Notes under the pieces: generated by a model
What the model was told of the DNA's origin: nothing
Databases searched by the model: none
Seen by the model: the letters and a program-made list of their open reading frames with translations, nothing else
Made by a program: the position numbers and the translations under genes
Shown here: piece by piece, positions 1-10,599 of the stretch
How positions within the stretch are numbered: position 1 is the stretch's first letter
Layout of the letters: each line of letters starts with the position of its first letter
Assembly (NCBI GenBank): GCA_963930645.1
Contig: OZ005651.1
Span: 332,029,527-332,093,526 of the forward strand
Source: Salticus scenicus
Taxonomy: Eukaryota; Arthropoda; Arachnida; Araneae; Salticidae
Direction: 5' to 3'
Length of the DNA: 64,000 nucleotides

Positions 1-2640
1 ATTGAAACAATTGTTTTTGTTGGGCTTTTTGTTAGACAATGGTTGTAATTGGTCGTTGGATGGATGGATGGCCCGGCTGTTATCAAACCGTTGGCTCATA
101 AGGAGTATTATATGTTAGCAATGACATTTTCGTATCAACTATTTGCTATTTTTATAAATTCACAATAATACATAATGTCCTGTAATAAAATTATATTTTC
201 TACTGGAAATTATCCAAAGGTACTAATATGTGAAAATTGAACACATGAATTACTGTTGGACTTGGACTCATTCATAGCGTTGTTTTTTATAGTGGGACAA
301 CCGTAGTTACTCAACAAATAAAATGCCAACAAAAGGGACAAAAAATGTGTTGCTGGGCTAACCGAACAAAATATCTGTTGATGGCCCAACGACTCATGTT
401 TGTAGGGTTCTCGCTCTGCATCTCACCCTTTTATGAATTTTCAAGCAAGCAAAATAACGTAAAAATAAATTAAGGCCAATTTGGAATCGTAACAAGTACT
501 TATCTTACGCAAAACTCAGGCACTAACTATGGTAGGAGGGAGGGAGCACTCTGAGACAGTTCCCCCTTTGCAAAACTTTACATAACATTTCTTCTTAAAC
601 ATATTTTTTTATTAAACATACTTTTTTGATGTACCGAATGAAACAAATTAATTTTTTATTTAATTTATTATTTATTTTGAGAAGGTAAAGGACTGAGGAA
701 ATGTACAACATATTTTATTCCTACTCTTCTTTAGTCTGAATTAAAAAGAAAGTGTTTATTTTTACTGTTCTCTAGAAGTTTACATTTTCATTTATTTTTT
801 GATTGTGTGTCTGTCCCATTACAACACCAAAATAATTCTTGAAGTACTCCAGGCTCAGAAATGGATCACTTAAAGTATTTTTATATGGTTATATTTTTTT
901 ATTTTCCACCAGATTAAAATGAATTTTGAGACGTGAAAACTTTGATATTTACTACATAAAAAGCATTATTTTACTTAAAAAAAAGAAATATTTGATACTT
1001 CCAATAAATAGTAAATATATTTTTACAATTTATATTTAAAATCCCCTTTTCATTGTTTGCAATAGTATTTTTGCGGTTTTATTAATTATATTTTAGAAGA
1101 TTATTATTAAAATTAACACGGCAAATTTCTCTTTGAAGACAAAGATCATGATCCTTCATAAACTCAAATATTTTTTACAAACTGGCTGACTTTAGTGATC
1201 AGCTACATTGCAACTCCTGAAAATTTTGATGTAAGCAAATTCCCACTTGCTGGCACTTGCAGTGCCTTAATCTCGGATGATGCATTGCTTTAAAAAATCT
1301 GATAATGTTAATTACAACCAGCTTTTTGTGGCCTGTGAAAATTCTGAATACGGCAAACTCCAGCTTGAAGTCATTTTTGGTTTCCTTTTTCCGGGGCAGA
1401 CACAATTAGCCTGGTCCAGTCCCGTCAAAAATCTAACCCTACAAACTCTCACTTTTTGCAGACCTCAAATCGATGTGTTGCATTAAATAACTGGCTCACT
1501 TACTACCTAACTTTATACAGAAATAAAAATAAATTACTAATCATCACGAAAGTTTTGGTTTTATATACCTTTTAAAAAAGTGAAACTACCTAGCATGCAA
1601 AAACCCTGAAAACTGATATTTGCATGAGATAGGGAAGATTTAATAATGAAATATCATATGGCTACCTGTATTAAATGATATTTGGAGAGTTCTTAATACA
1701 TTATAAGGCAAGTTAAACATTCAAAATAAGAAATTTCTGTAAAAATAAAATAATTTACATAAAAATCAGAAACAGCAAAAATTTCAAAAACCCGGAATTC
1801 AGGGCTAGCCCCTGAAAAGTTTCACCCCTAGCTTCCAAATTCTAGATGAAAAGTGCCCCACGTCACCACTAGTGACTGAGAGACTCTGCTGTCCAAGCTG
1901 TTAGATTGGAGGTGCTCGGTTCTAACACAAATCGCGCTTGTTGGCGTAACCATTCGGCATATTTTGGGGTTTTCTCCGAAACTCGAGTGCATATGGGCTA
2001 GGTTTTCTTGAAAAGAGACTCAGGCATTGGACACATTAATAGTCAATTAGGCTTAATCCCAACCCCTAAGTGGAGAGTACTTAGTCTCTTCTGCTTTTGT
2101 TTTTCTTGCCATACCAAGTTCAAGTGACTTCCGACGCCATTGACCCCATCTACGAACTCGACCGAGATTTTAACTGTTCTGATAACATATCCCAAGCTGG
2201 TTAAATTTAAATAAAAATTACTCCAGTTATCGTGTTAATATATATACATAAACTGTTGAACGGAGGGTGATTTTTGGTTCTAGGCAGTCATGATCGGTGA
2301 AGATTTGAAGAAATTTTGCAGAAATCGTGTCATGAGAACCATTGCAATATGTAGAATTCCTATAAGGAATCTACCTAATTTACTAATTGAATCTTGGTCT
2401 TCCATCTTTTGACAAATAAAATACATGTATTTATTTAGATTATAAGAACATGTTTGAAAAATACCAAAGAAAACATTGTTCCTTTAGTGATTTTATTTTC
2501 AACTTAAACTACCCAAAACAGATAAGACAAATAATTATAAATATGTGGAATTTTATGAGATATTTCTTTAGTGACGTGGTTTAAGAAGCTATTTTTTTAA
2601 GTTTCTTCCCAACCGGAGGGGCAAAAGTTGTTTCTTGCAT
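1..2640. other. AT-rich non-coding stretch
   Basis: I see no supportable gene here on either strand. Open frames are short and lack recognisable motifs or splice context. The stretch holds A/T runs and ordinary AT-rich spacer sequence, with no terminal repeats that I could pair. Confidence 0.6.
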
Positions 2641-2663
2641 TTCCCACCATATCTCAATGAAAG

Positions 2664-2696
<33 letters not shown>

Positions 2697-2800
2697 TATT
2701 CAAAAGCCGAATATCCGGTAGTTTTGATCCGGATATCCGACGGTATTTTGGATATTAAGAAATCAGCCGGATATTGGTTATCTGGTCCCTCCCTACTAAA
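2641..2800. repeat. A-tract followed by degraded repeat end
   Basis: A run of about 32 A (2663-2694) is followed by repeated ATATCCGG-like motifs, ending in GGTCCCTCCCTA near 2796. The end looks like the terminus of a hAT-type MITE, but I could not find the matching left end, so the class is a guess. Confidence 0.3.
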
Positions 2801-4153
2801 AATACTCATATCTCAATAAATATTACACGTGTGAATTTTATGTTTTAGAATAATGTTTTGTCAATTTTTCAGCAAGTTTTGTAAAATTTTTTGAAAATCC
2901 ATTCTAGTTATAAGTAAAAAACTTGTCTTTTTAAAAAAAAAAAAAAAAGTAATTTTTGAAAAAAAAAAAAAAAAATTATATTTCTCTAAGTAATTACGCA
3001 ATTGCCGAACCAAAACATATAAATATTGTACAGTCGGGGAAAAAAAAAAAAAAAAACGCAGCACTCGACGTAACTTCGTTGCTAATAGATGTAGAAAAAT
3101 GTAATGGGTATCATTCGACGGGGAATTGTGAGTAGTTTTAGAAAATGAAATGAAAATTTGAATTGGGGGTCGTCTACATATTAAAACGCGCACCAACTTT
3201 GATTTTTTCAATGGTAATGTCCCATTTTTATTTTATATTTGAATTCCTGGGATCGCGACAGCGCGAAAAAGTATATTGGTTGTATATTTTACTTATTTTT
3301 TCACATACTTATAAGCGTTCAAAGTTTGAAGGCGCTAATGTTAAATTCATATTTCAAACTTTTATTAATATCTTCACAAAAAATAACTTGATCGATATAA
3401 TTCTTTTTTTACGAGATAAATTGAAGAAACCCAAACATAATCCATCATTACTTTTGATTCTGAAAGATATTTTTAATTTTGAAAAATATTAATAAATTCA
3501 TATTCATAAAAAATATGAATTATGACCTATATTAATTTTTACATAAAATGAATCCTAATGCTGAAAAATATCGGTGTGCAAATTTGCAGCGCATTCCAGC
3601 TATTAGTTTTCGAGATATAAATAAATCTTTCTTTTGGAGTGGTTTAGGGGACCGTCTCTTATAAAGTTTTGCATGGGATACCAAATCAAATCTTAAAAAA
3701 TAACGAAGAAAATTAAACAAAATATTTTTATTTTTTATTTACGGGACAAATTATATAACAACAACGTCAAACGCAAAGAAATGAAACAAAAATGATGATT
3801 TTTAGTCATTAGTGTTAGCATCAAGAATTCCTGTTTTCTAAAGACAACAAGCCCCGCCTTCGTCGTTCTTCAATACAGAAAAGTAAATGCAACATTGAGT
3901 ATTCGTGTTAAACCCCTTATTTTATGTTGACAAAAATATGCAGAAGTGGTATTCACTTCATCGATTACTGGTGATAAATTTCGAATCTTTTAAACGAACA
4001 CTAGAAGAAAAAAAAAATAACTAAATAGGCGGGGTTTACTGTTTTAAATAGAAAAATTGGTAAATGTAAAAATTAACAACAGGAGACTTGGCGTTGGAAT
4101 ATTAAACCCGAATAAACTACTACATCAGAAACGCCAAAGAAAAATATTGGAAA

Positions 4154-4199
4154 TGCATACAGCTGTTTCGGTAGACTAAAGCGTACCGTCTTCAGTGCA
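4154..4199 (-). ncRNA. Hammerhead-like ribozyme in Penelope end
   Basis: Read on the minus strand: TGCA (stem I), CTGAAGA core, one extra nucleotide, a GGTA/TACC stem II, then GAAA, a short self-complementary stem III (CAGCTG), a GTA cleavage site and TGCA closing stem I. Hammerhead motifs are known in Penelope-like retroelements (Cervera and de la Peña). Activity is inferred from the fold only; stem I is just 4 bp. Confidence 0.55.
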
Positions 4200-4305
4200 A
4201 GAAGGATTCTGAAACAGGAGAAGTGCTCGTATATATAGGAGAGGGGCCGGATTTAGTTCAACCAATAGGAATTTAGGAAAGTTAGCTGTGTAAACAGTAG
4301 AAAAA

Positions 4306-4728
4306 TTAAGAATATTTGGACTGAATATAAAATTTCCAACAGTCAGACAAATAGGGAATAGCGAAATCACAATTTACAAGGTTTTTAAAATTTTTATAAA
4401 TATGAAAAGCTTCAAAGAAATCGAGTTCATGAATGGATTTAGGTCTGCAAATTATTTTAGCTGAATTAAATTTAAAATTATGATTTTCCTCCCAGCAATG
4501 TTTAGAAATAGCCGATTTATTGGTTTCTTGTTTGCGGACGTAATTCATATGTTCTTTTAGACGAAATTTAAGACTGCGTTTAGTTTGGCCAATACATGAT
4601 AAACCACACTGACAGGAAATACTATAAATACTCCAAGAATTATGCATATCAATGGGATCTTTTAATTGAGAAAAGGTGAGTTTATTGGAAGGCAAAAATA
4701 TTATTTTAAAATACTCACCTTTTCTCAA
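4306..4728 (-). pseudogene. Penelope GIY-YIG endonuclease fragment, minus arm
   Basis: This is the C-terminal part of a Penelope-like polyprotein with only the endonuclease region. The GIY-YIG signature appears as IYSIS followed by GLSCIGQTKRS, so the Tyr of YIG is Cys in this arm. An LKEHMNYVRK segment and the CW..NH motif follow. The fragment starts inside the protein and lacks the reverse transcriptase, so it cannot act alone. It mirrors the plus-strand fragment at 4666-5019. Confidence 0.8.
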
Positions 4729-5019
4729 TTAAAAGATCCCATTGATATGCATAATTCTTGGAGTATTTATAGTATTTCCTGTCAGTGTGGTGTATCATAT
4801 ATTGGCCAAACTAAACGCAGTCTTAAATTTCGTCTAAAAGAACATATGAATTACGTCCGCAAACAAGAAACCAATAAATCGGCTATTTCTAAACATTGCT
4901 GGGAGGAAAATCATAATTTTAAATTTAATTCAGCTAAAATAATTTGCAGACCTAAATCCATTCATGAACTCGATTTCTTTGAAGCTTTTCATATTATAAA
5001 AATTTTAAAAACCTTGTAA
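4666..5019 (+). pseudogene. Penelope GIY-YIG endonuclease fragment, plus arm
   Basis: This is the mirror copy of the minus-strand arm, encoding the same endonuclease C-terminus with the YIG Tyr intact (GVSYIGQTKRS). A small indel after the FEAFHI segment shifts the frame near 4998, and the rest of the C-terminus continues in another frame to about 5090. The reverse transcriptase is absent. GIY-YIG nucleases nick DNA to prime reverse transcription of Penelope elements at chromosomal targets. Confidence 0.8.
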
Positions 5020-5229
5020 ATTGTGATTTCACTATTCCCTATTTGTCTGACTGTTGGAAATTTTATATTCAGTCCAAATTTTCTTAATTTTTCTACTGTT
5101 TACACAGCTAACTTTCCTAAATTCCTATTGGCCACTCTCCTCACCTTTCAAAACCTTCACCTTTTGGTTGAACTAAATCCAGCACCTCTCGTATATATAC
5201 GAGCACTTCTCCTGTTTCAAAATCCTTCT

Positions 5230-5275
5230 TGCACTGAAGACGGTACGCTTTAGTCTACCGAAACAGCTGTATGCA
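5230..5275 (+). ncRNA. Hammerhead-like ribozyme in Penelope end
   Basis: This is the plus-strand counterpart of the fold at 4154-4199, with the same CTGAAGA core (5234-5240), GGTA/TACC stem II, GAAA and palindromic CAGCTG stem III. It sits just before the outer end of the right arm. Confidence 0.55.
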
Positions 5276-5339
5276 TTTCCAATATTTTTCTTTGGCGTTT
5301 CTGACGTAGTAGTTTATTCGGGTTTAAAATGTAAAAATT

Positions 5340-5575
5340 GTCTATTAAAAAAACAAATGGAATTGGAATGCAAGACAGATTTGTAAAATTGTTTCTTAAC
5401 TACCGTTATAGTTAAAGGCTGAATCATTTGCTTCATATATTGCATTATTTTTATTTATTTATTTTGTGTGGGGGGGGGGGAGATTTTAAGGATACTTTAG
5501 TCTTTAAAATTTTAATAATATATTTTAACTTTATATATATGTTTTTAAATATACTTTTACTTTTATAAATATATT
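5340..5575. other. AT-rich spacer with a G run
   Basis: No gene is seen. A run of about 11 G lies at 5470-5480. The stretch separates the Penelope insertion from the next MITE, inside the larger element with long inverted ends. Confidence 0.5.
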
Positions 5576-5579
5576 TTAA

Positions 5580-5874
5580 CACTTTTTGCGACCGCAGGAT
5601 TTTGTAATTTTTACAGCAAGATCCGCCTATTCTCTCAAAATAAAGTATTTCAGAACAAATTTTCTGTATTCACAATCATATTACAAATGGATATACAGTA
5701 TAATTATATTCTTTCTAATCAATATATTTCTATCCATAGTATATTTTATTACAAAAATATGAACACTGAGTACACACTTAAGAAATAAGGAACCCACAAA
5801 TTACGAAAGAAACGCCCACTAAGAGAGTTACAGATTTTCAAATGACGTGAATCTACGTCAGCAGTCGCGAAAGG
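5580..5874. mobile_element. TTAA-flanked MITE (piggyBac-like), 295 bp
   Basis: The ends CACTTTTTGCGACCGC and GCAGTCGCGAAAGG are imperfect inverted repeats. Each is flanked by TTAA (5576-5579 and 5875-5878), the piggyBac target duplication. There is no coding capacity. It lies 286 bp upstream of an autonomous-type piggyBac copy but has different terminal sequence, so that copy is probably not its driver. Confidence 0.65.
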
Positions 5875-6164
5875 TTAATTAAAAATTTATATTTTTATAG
5901 AAATTGTAAAGCAAATCGTACAGTTCCAAAGAGTTCAACTGACCCAAAACTGGTAATTGCGATTAAAATTGTTTAATATTTACTTCGTGAATCCTTACAA
6001 TAATTTATCCGAAAAGATTTAGTTTATGCATTGTTGTATATATATATCTATATTATTTCATTTCGTATTTTATGTTACACCTACGAAAGAAAATTTAATC
6101 TTTATTCGTGATCCCTACAGACATAATAGACACTTTTAATTGAAAACTATTGCAATTTTTTTAA

Positions 6165-8146
6165 CACTAGATTGCCTAAGGCAGTCATTTTGACTGTTTT
6201 TCAATTTCAGTTAGAAAAACAATTGTGTATATAATGACACAGCTTCTTAGAATTTTGTGACTTTTTGTGCAACATATAAATGCGTTTATTAACCATTGTA
6301 GTTGCATCCTCCCCTCTTTCATTTCCGGTATATATATGTGTTATACCTGTATTGCCTAAAAGCAGTCATTTTGACTACTTGGAAAATTTTAACAGGAAAA
6401 GGTGTAGGGTGCTAAGTAGTTCCGACTCTGATAAAGAAACTGAAAACATCTTTCAGGAGACCGAAACAGTTGCCGATGGTACTATTTGGACAAAATTTGC
6501 TGAACGTGGTATTCCTGGAAGGGCATCATCTGCTTGTGTTTTCAAGGGTGTGAAAGGGCCAACAGGCTACGCAAAAAGGAACATTATGGCAGATAATCTT
6601 GTCAGTGCATTCTCGTTGATAATAAATGACTATAATATCAAACATATAAAAAAAGGCACAGAAGAAGAAGGCCGCCGAATTTTGGGGTACGATTGGACAA
6701 CAACATTACCGGAAATACGTGCATTTTTTGGGATTTTATATGCTCGTGAGGCCTACGAGGCAAAAAATTTAAAACTGAGCTATTTATGGTCAGCAAAGTG
6801 GGGTCCCAAATTTTTTAGAACTATGCCCAGAGATAAGTTCAAGTAAATCCTACGATTTATTCATTTTGATAAAAGAACCGAAAGAAGTAGACGCCTCCAA
6901 ACAAATAAATTTGCCTTGGTTTCGGAAATATGGGACAAGTTTATTGAAAATAGTCAAGCTTGCTATCAACCAGGGCAAAATATAACAGTTGACGAGCAAT
7001 TATTTTCAACAAAAGCTAGGTGCAAGTTTATACAGTATATGCCGAATAAATCCAACAAATTTGGCATCAAATTCTGGCTTGCATCAGATGTTAGTAGCAA
7101 GTACATTTTGAACGGTTTTCCTTACTTGGGGAAAGACGAACAACGACCATCGTCAATGCTTCTCAGTGAACACGTTGTTCTGAAACTGGTCGAGCCATAC
7201 ACAAACTGTGGAAGGAATATCACGACCGATAACTTCTTCACTAGCATGTCACTCGCGACGAAATTATTGGCCAAAAAAACGACACTAGTTGGAACTATTA
7301 GAGGAAATAGAAGAGGACTACCAAAAGTAGCCAAACAAACAAAGGATAACATGCCTCGTTTTTTCCACTCTCCTATATAAATCGAAAAATTTTGTCCTTA
7401 CAATAAATAAAAGCAAACCGAATAAAAGAGTAGCTGTTCTAAGTTCCAGGCAGAAATTTGTGAAAATTGATAGAAGTAATAAAAAAATGTTACCGGGCAC
7501 TATTCAATTTTATAACAAAACAAAATTTGGAGTTGATATGACAGATCAAATGGCAAGAAAATATACCGTAAAATCGAGTTCTCATAGATGGCCCCTCCAA
7601 ATATTTTTCAATATTTTAGATTTGGCTGCTATAAATGTTTGGATCCTTTACAAAGAGGCGACAGGAATACAAATGCAACGAAAACAGTTCTTGTTCCAAT
7701 TAGCAGAACAGCTTCCCACCGATTACAGTGCTGCAAGACAGAAAAAGTCCTCAGAAAATGAGGACCCACAAACATCAAATACAACATATTCTAACAAACG
7801 AAAATTTTGTCAAGTACGACTTTGCAACAAAAACAAAACAAATAATATATGTGAAAAATGTCAAAAGTATATTTGCGGAAGATGTACGCATAAAAAGATT
7901 TCAACTTACATTTGCTTAAAATGTACAAATAATGAATAAATTATTTTTCGTTCCAAATGAAGTATATATATTTTTTTTATTGTTAATACTTACTAATAAC
8001 TTGCTATATAACTGTAAATAGTATAAGAAATATTAAAAATTAATTTTAAACAAATTTCTTTACACATTAGTTATTCTTTCACAATGCAGTCATTTTGACT
8101 GCTTTGGGGCAATATAGGTATACACTAAGTCTCCGTCTTTCTAGTG
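6165..8146 (+). mobile_element. piggyBac transposon, near full length
   Basis: The element of 1982 bp begins CACTAGA, ends TCTAGTG and is flanked by TTAA on both sides (6161-6164 and 8147-8150). A near-palindromic 16-17 bp motif GCAGTCATTTTGACTGC lies in both subterminal regions (6181-6196, 8086-8102) and once more inside (6362-6376). Repeated subterminal motifs are usual transposase-binding sites. The transposase gene occupies most of the interior but is broken. Confidence 0.92.
6280..7939 (+). pseudogene. piggyBac transposase, one stop and one frameshift
   Basis: This DDD transposase catalyses cut-and-paste at TTAA. Catalytic Asp residues are visible in TVDEQLF, NITTDNFFTS and GVDMTDQM, matching the three piggyBac catalytic positions. 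The C-terminus has a cysteine-rich zinc-binding domain (C..LC, C..C, C..C, C..C spacing) at about 7810-7915. The N-terminus includes an acidic serine-rich run (SSSDSDKE). An in-frame TAA at 6844-6846 interrupts otherwise continuous homology, and a frameshift falls at about 7370-7382. The first ~40 codons after 6280 look unlike a transposase, so the true start is uncertain. With two lesions it cannot make full-length protein but was active recently. Confidence 0.92.
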
Positions 8147-8150
8147 TTAA

Positions 8151-9302
8151 AGAGTACAGTCTGGACAAAATTGCAAGTGTAATGGATTTAAATAGATCTA
8201 AAATTATTTAAAAAAGCACTGAAGTATACACAAATCTAAGAAACTGAATTCAAGATAACTAAAGAACTGTTAAAAACCAATCTTTTTTTATTAATTTTTA
8301 TAATTCGTTTTTTTTCCTGAAAGATTTCCGGTGTAAAACATTAAAATTTTGTCTATTTCTTATAGGATCTCAATTTTATTTTTCTACATTTACAGATAAC
8401 CCCCTAACACATATTTTATTATAACTCAATAAATAATAAAGATAAAGTATACAAACAGTATACTTTTCCGCACTGCCAGACTCAGAAAATCGAATATGAA
8501 GTCAAAATTGGGTGTTGATATTGAAAAAATCAAAGTTGGTGCTCATTTCAATATGTAGATAACCCCTAATTCAAAATTCGACAGTATTTTTAAAAAGTGC
8601 ATTTAATTTCCTGTTGAATGATGTCTATTAAATTTTTCTGCGTCAATTAATAATGAAATTACAGTGAGTGCTGCGATTTTTTTTTCCCCCGACTGTACAT
8701 AGTATGTGCATCAATGTATTGAAGTTACAAGCCATTTGTAGCATTTTGTGACAAGGGTGATCCAAAGTATTTTTGCTCTTCTTCAATTTGTGGTTGGTCC
8801 CCTAAATGCACTCTGGACTAAATTGATAGTGAAAAATATGAGTTTTTAAATGTTCTTTGCATGTATGAAGTTTCAGGCCATTTCGTCAAGTATTTTTTTA
8901 GAAAATCGAAAAAAAATCAAAAAATTTTTTTTCCAATAATTTGAACACTCACTGTACCTTAATAGGGCCTAAGAGGAGACATTTTGCTAAACCTCAAGCT
9001 TTTGCTAGAAACTATATCAGGGACACAGCGAAAAGGTTAAAAAAGTTCAATTTTCCCTTTCAACCTTTCAAGGGTTAAATTTCGTTAAACCTATTTATAG
9101 CGAGTCCTATGTCTTGAAAAGGCCCTACTGTCCAAATGTCATGTTTTTAGCTTTAGTGATTTGGACTCAACATTAATAGATAAAAGCGTGAATCAGTGGT
9201 ATTTCATATTTATATATGATATACAGATGTGAAAAGCTTTTCTACATTGCAGATAAATACTTTGCTTCAAAACAAACTTTTTTCGTAAAACAATAAATTT
9301 TC
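8151..9302. other. Non-coding spacer including right inverted end
   Basis: No gene is seen. Bases 8430-8695 are the right arm of the 5.7-kb inverted-end element. The rest is AT-rich, with short sequences resembling mariner ends (CAGTCTGGACAAAATTG near 8158) that I could not pair. Confidence 0.5.
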
Positions 9303-9379
9303 ATAAATATTTGAATAGCTTTAGAAGGACGAATTAACTTTAAAAAACGCTAAATACCTTTAACAATCCTTCATTTTTA

Positions 9380-9440
9380 GCAGCTTTAATTATTATATAT
9401 TTCGACTACATTCGTAGTCGTCTTCAGATGTCTTTGCTGC
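9380..9440 (-). ncRNA. Hammerhead-like fold in Penelope end
   Basis: On the minus strand: distal stem GCAGC/GCTGC, core CTGAAGA, a perfect 6-bp stem II (GACTAC/GTAGTC, tetraloop GAAT) and GAAA. Stem I next to the core is weak with a large internal loop, so activity is less certain than for the other families. Confidence 0.42.
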
Positions 9441-9441
9441 A

Positions 9442-10599
9442 CTATTGAAAAATGTCTTCATCTTCTTCCACATCACTTTCCCTCCTGCTTACGTCACTTT
9501 TCCGCCGGTACGTTTTTATCACCTGTTGCCAGTCATCTGCTATGATGCTATGCTCTCTCTCATTTACTGCTGTGTTGGAGGTTAATATCTCTAAAGCTTC
9601 ACGTTTCATGGCGTAGTTGTGGGAGTTATAGGGGGCTATTTTAACGGTTTTTAGGGTATTAAGTATTATGGGGTTAGTTTTATGTGTGCGTGATAGGGCG
9701 GTGGAGCTTCTATTGTATTTTAGATCGTTAATATGTTCCATTTCTCTGTCCTTGATTTTTCTCTTCGTCATTCCGATGTAGGTTGCAGGTTTATTGTTAT
9801 TTTCTAGATCGAACGTGATTTTGTATATTCCCGGTGTTTCTTTAGGATCAATGAGGTCTTTTTCATTTCGGATTCTTTGAATGATATTCTTATTGGGTTT
9901 AATGGGTATGTGTATATTGTGTTTGGAACCTTCGTTTTTAATTTTATTTGCTATGCCATTGCAGAATGGAATGGAGGTGGTGAACTTGGGTTTTATTTTT
10001 TGAGCGTCGTTAATTTTGTTGAAAGTTTTTAAGCGCTTTTTATAGAGTTTTTGAATCATAGAGTTGCTGTATCCTGCACCTTTTGCTATGTTTTTTATGA
10101 ATTTTATTTCAGTGTTGAGTAGATTTTTATTTGAGCAGATTAGGATGGCGCGATCTATGTATGAGCGTATGGCGGCGGTTTTGTATTGGAGCGGAGTTTT
10201 ACATTTGTTGTGAATAATTTCGTTATTATTAGTTGGTTTTCTATAGACTGCAGTATCAAGGCTATTATCGCGATTTTTAATGATTTTGACGTCAAGAAAA
10301 TTAAGGCTATTGTTTGTTTCGATATCGAGAGTAAATTTAATATTATTATCTAGGGTGTTTAATTTGTTTAGTAGAGCATGTGGGTCGATGTTGTTTGGGA
10401 TGACGGCGAACACGTCATCAACGTAACGTAACCATGTTTTACAGTTTTTAATGATATCATGAGTGGATATTTCGAAATGTCTGAGTTTAATTTCTGCAAT
10501 GGCGCCTGATATGGGGGACCCCATAGGCACGCCTTTCGTTTGTTTGTAGATATCTTTATTGAAGGTGAAGTATGAATTATTTATGACACCATAGCACAC
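9442..10599 (-). pseudogene. Penelope RT/GIY-YIG C-terminal half, minus arm
   Basis: An open frame of 385 codons covers the distal RT and the endonuclease. Visible motifs are GVPMGSPISGA, the catalytic YVDDVFAV, LNFLDVKI, then GIYKI...ATYIGMTKRK for GIY-YIG, and an acidic C-terminal tail. It starts inside the RT at the head-to-head junction, so fingers and N-terminal sequence are missing; the reading frame itself is unbroken. Penelope RTs are related to telomerase reverse transcriptase. Confidence 0.9.

Larger units (their letters stand above)
4075..5326. mobile_element. Head-to-head Penelope-like insertion, copy 1
   Basis: Two nearly identical arms of a Penelope-like element point away from each other: a minus-strand arm (4075 to about 4710) and a plus-strand arm (about 4700 to 5326). 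Each encodes the C-terminal GIY-YIG endonuclease domain. The unit is flanked by the 13-bp direct repeat AAATGTAAAAATT (4062-4074 and 5327-5339), so both arms entered in one insertion event. Each arm ends in a hammerhead-like fold. The arms differ at only a few positions, which points to a recent event or to gene conversion. The same family occurs singly at 31870-32950. Confidence 0.85.
3031..8695. mobile_element. 5.7-kb element with ~270-bp inverted ends (Tc1/mariner-like)
   Basis: The left end (about 3031-3310) begins CAGTCGGGGAAAA and is repeated in inverse orientation at about 8430-8695, ending CCCCCGACTG. Similarity runs across the whole ~270 bp, including a shared GCAGCAC segment and a shared stretch around CACCAACTTTGATTTTTTCA. 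Both ends are flanked by TA (3029-3030, 8696-8697), as expected of Tc1/mariner insertions, some of which have long terminal repeats. No transposase of its own is visible; the interior holds a Penelope insertion, a TTAA MITE and a piggyBac copy. The arms are diverged, so the element is old, and it could be two separate solo ends rather than one unit. Confidence 0.5.

Noticed and set aside
2861..3211. Minus-strand open frame of 116 codons
   Set aside because: Phe/Lys-rich translation of A and T homopolymers overlapping the inverted repeat; no motif or conservation.
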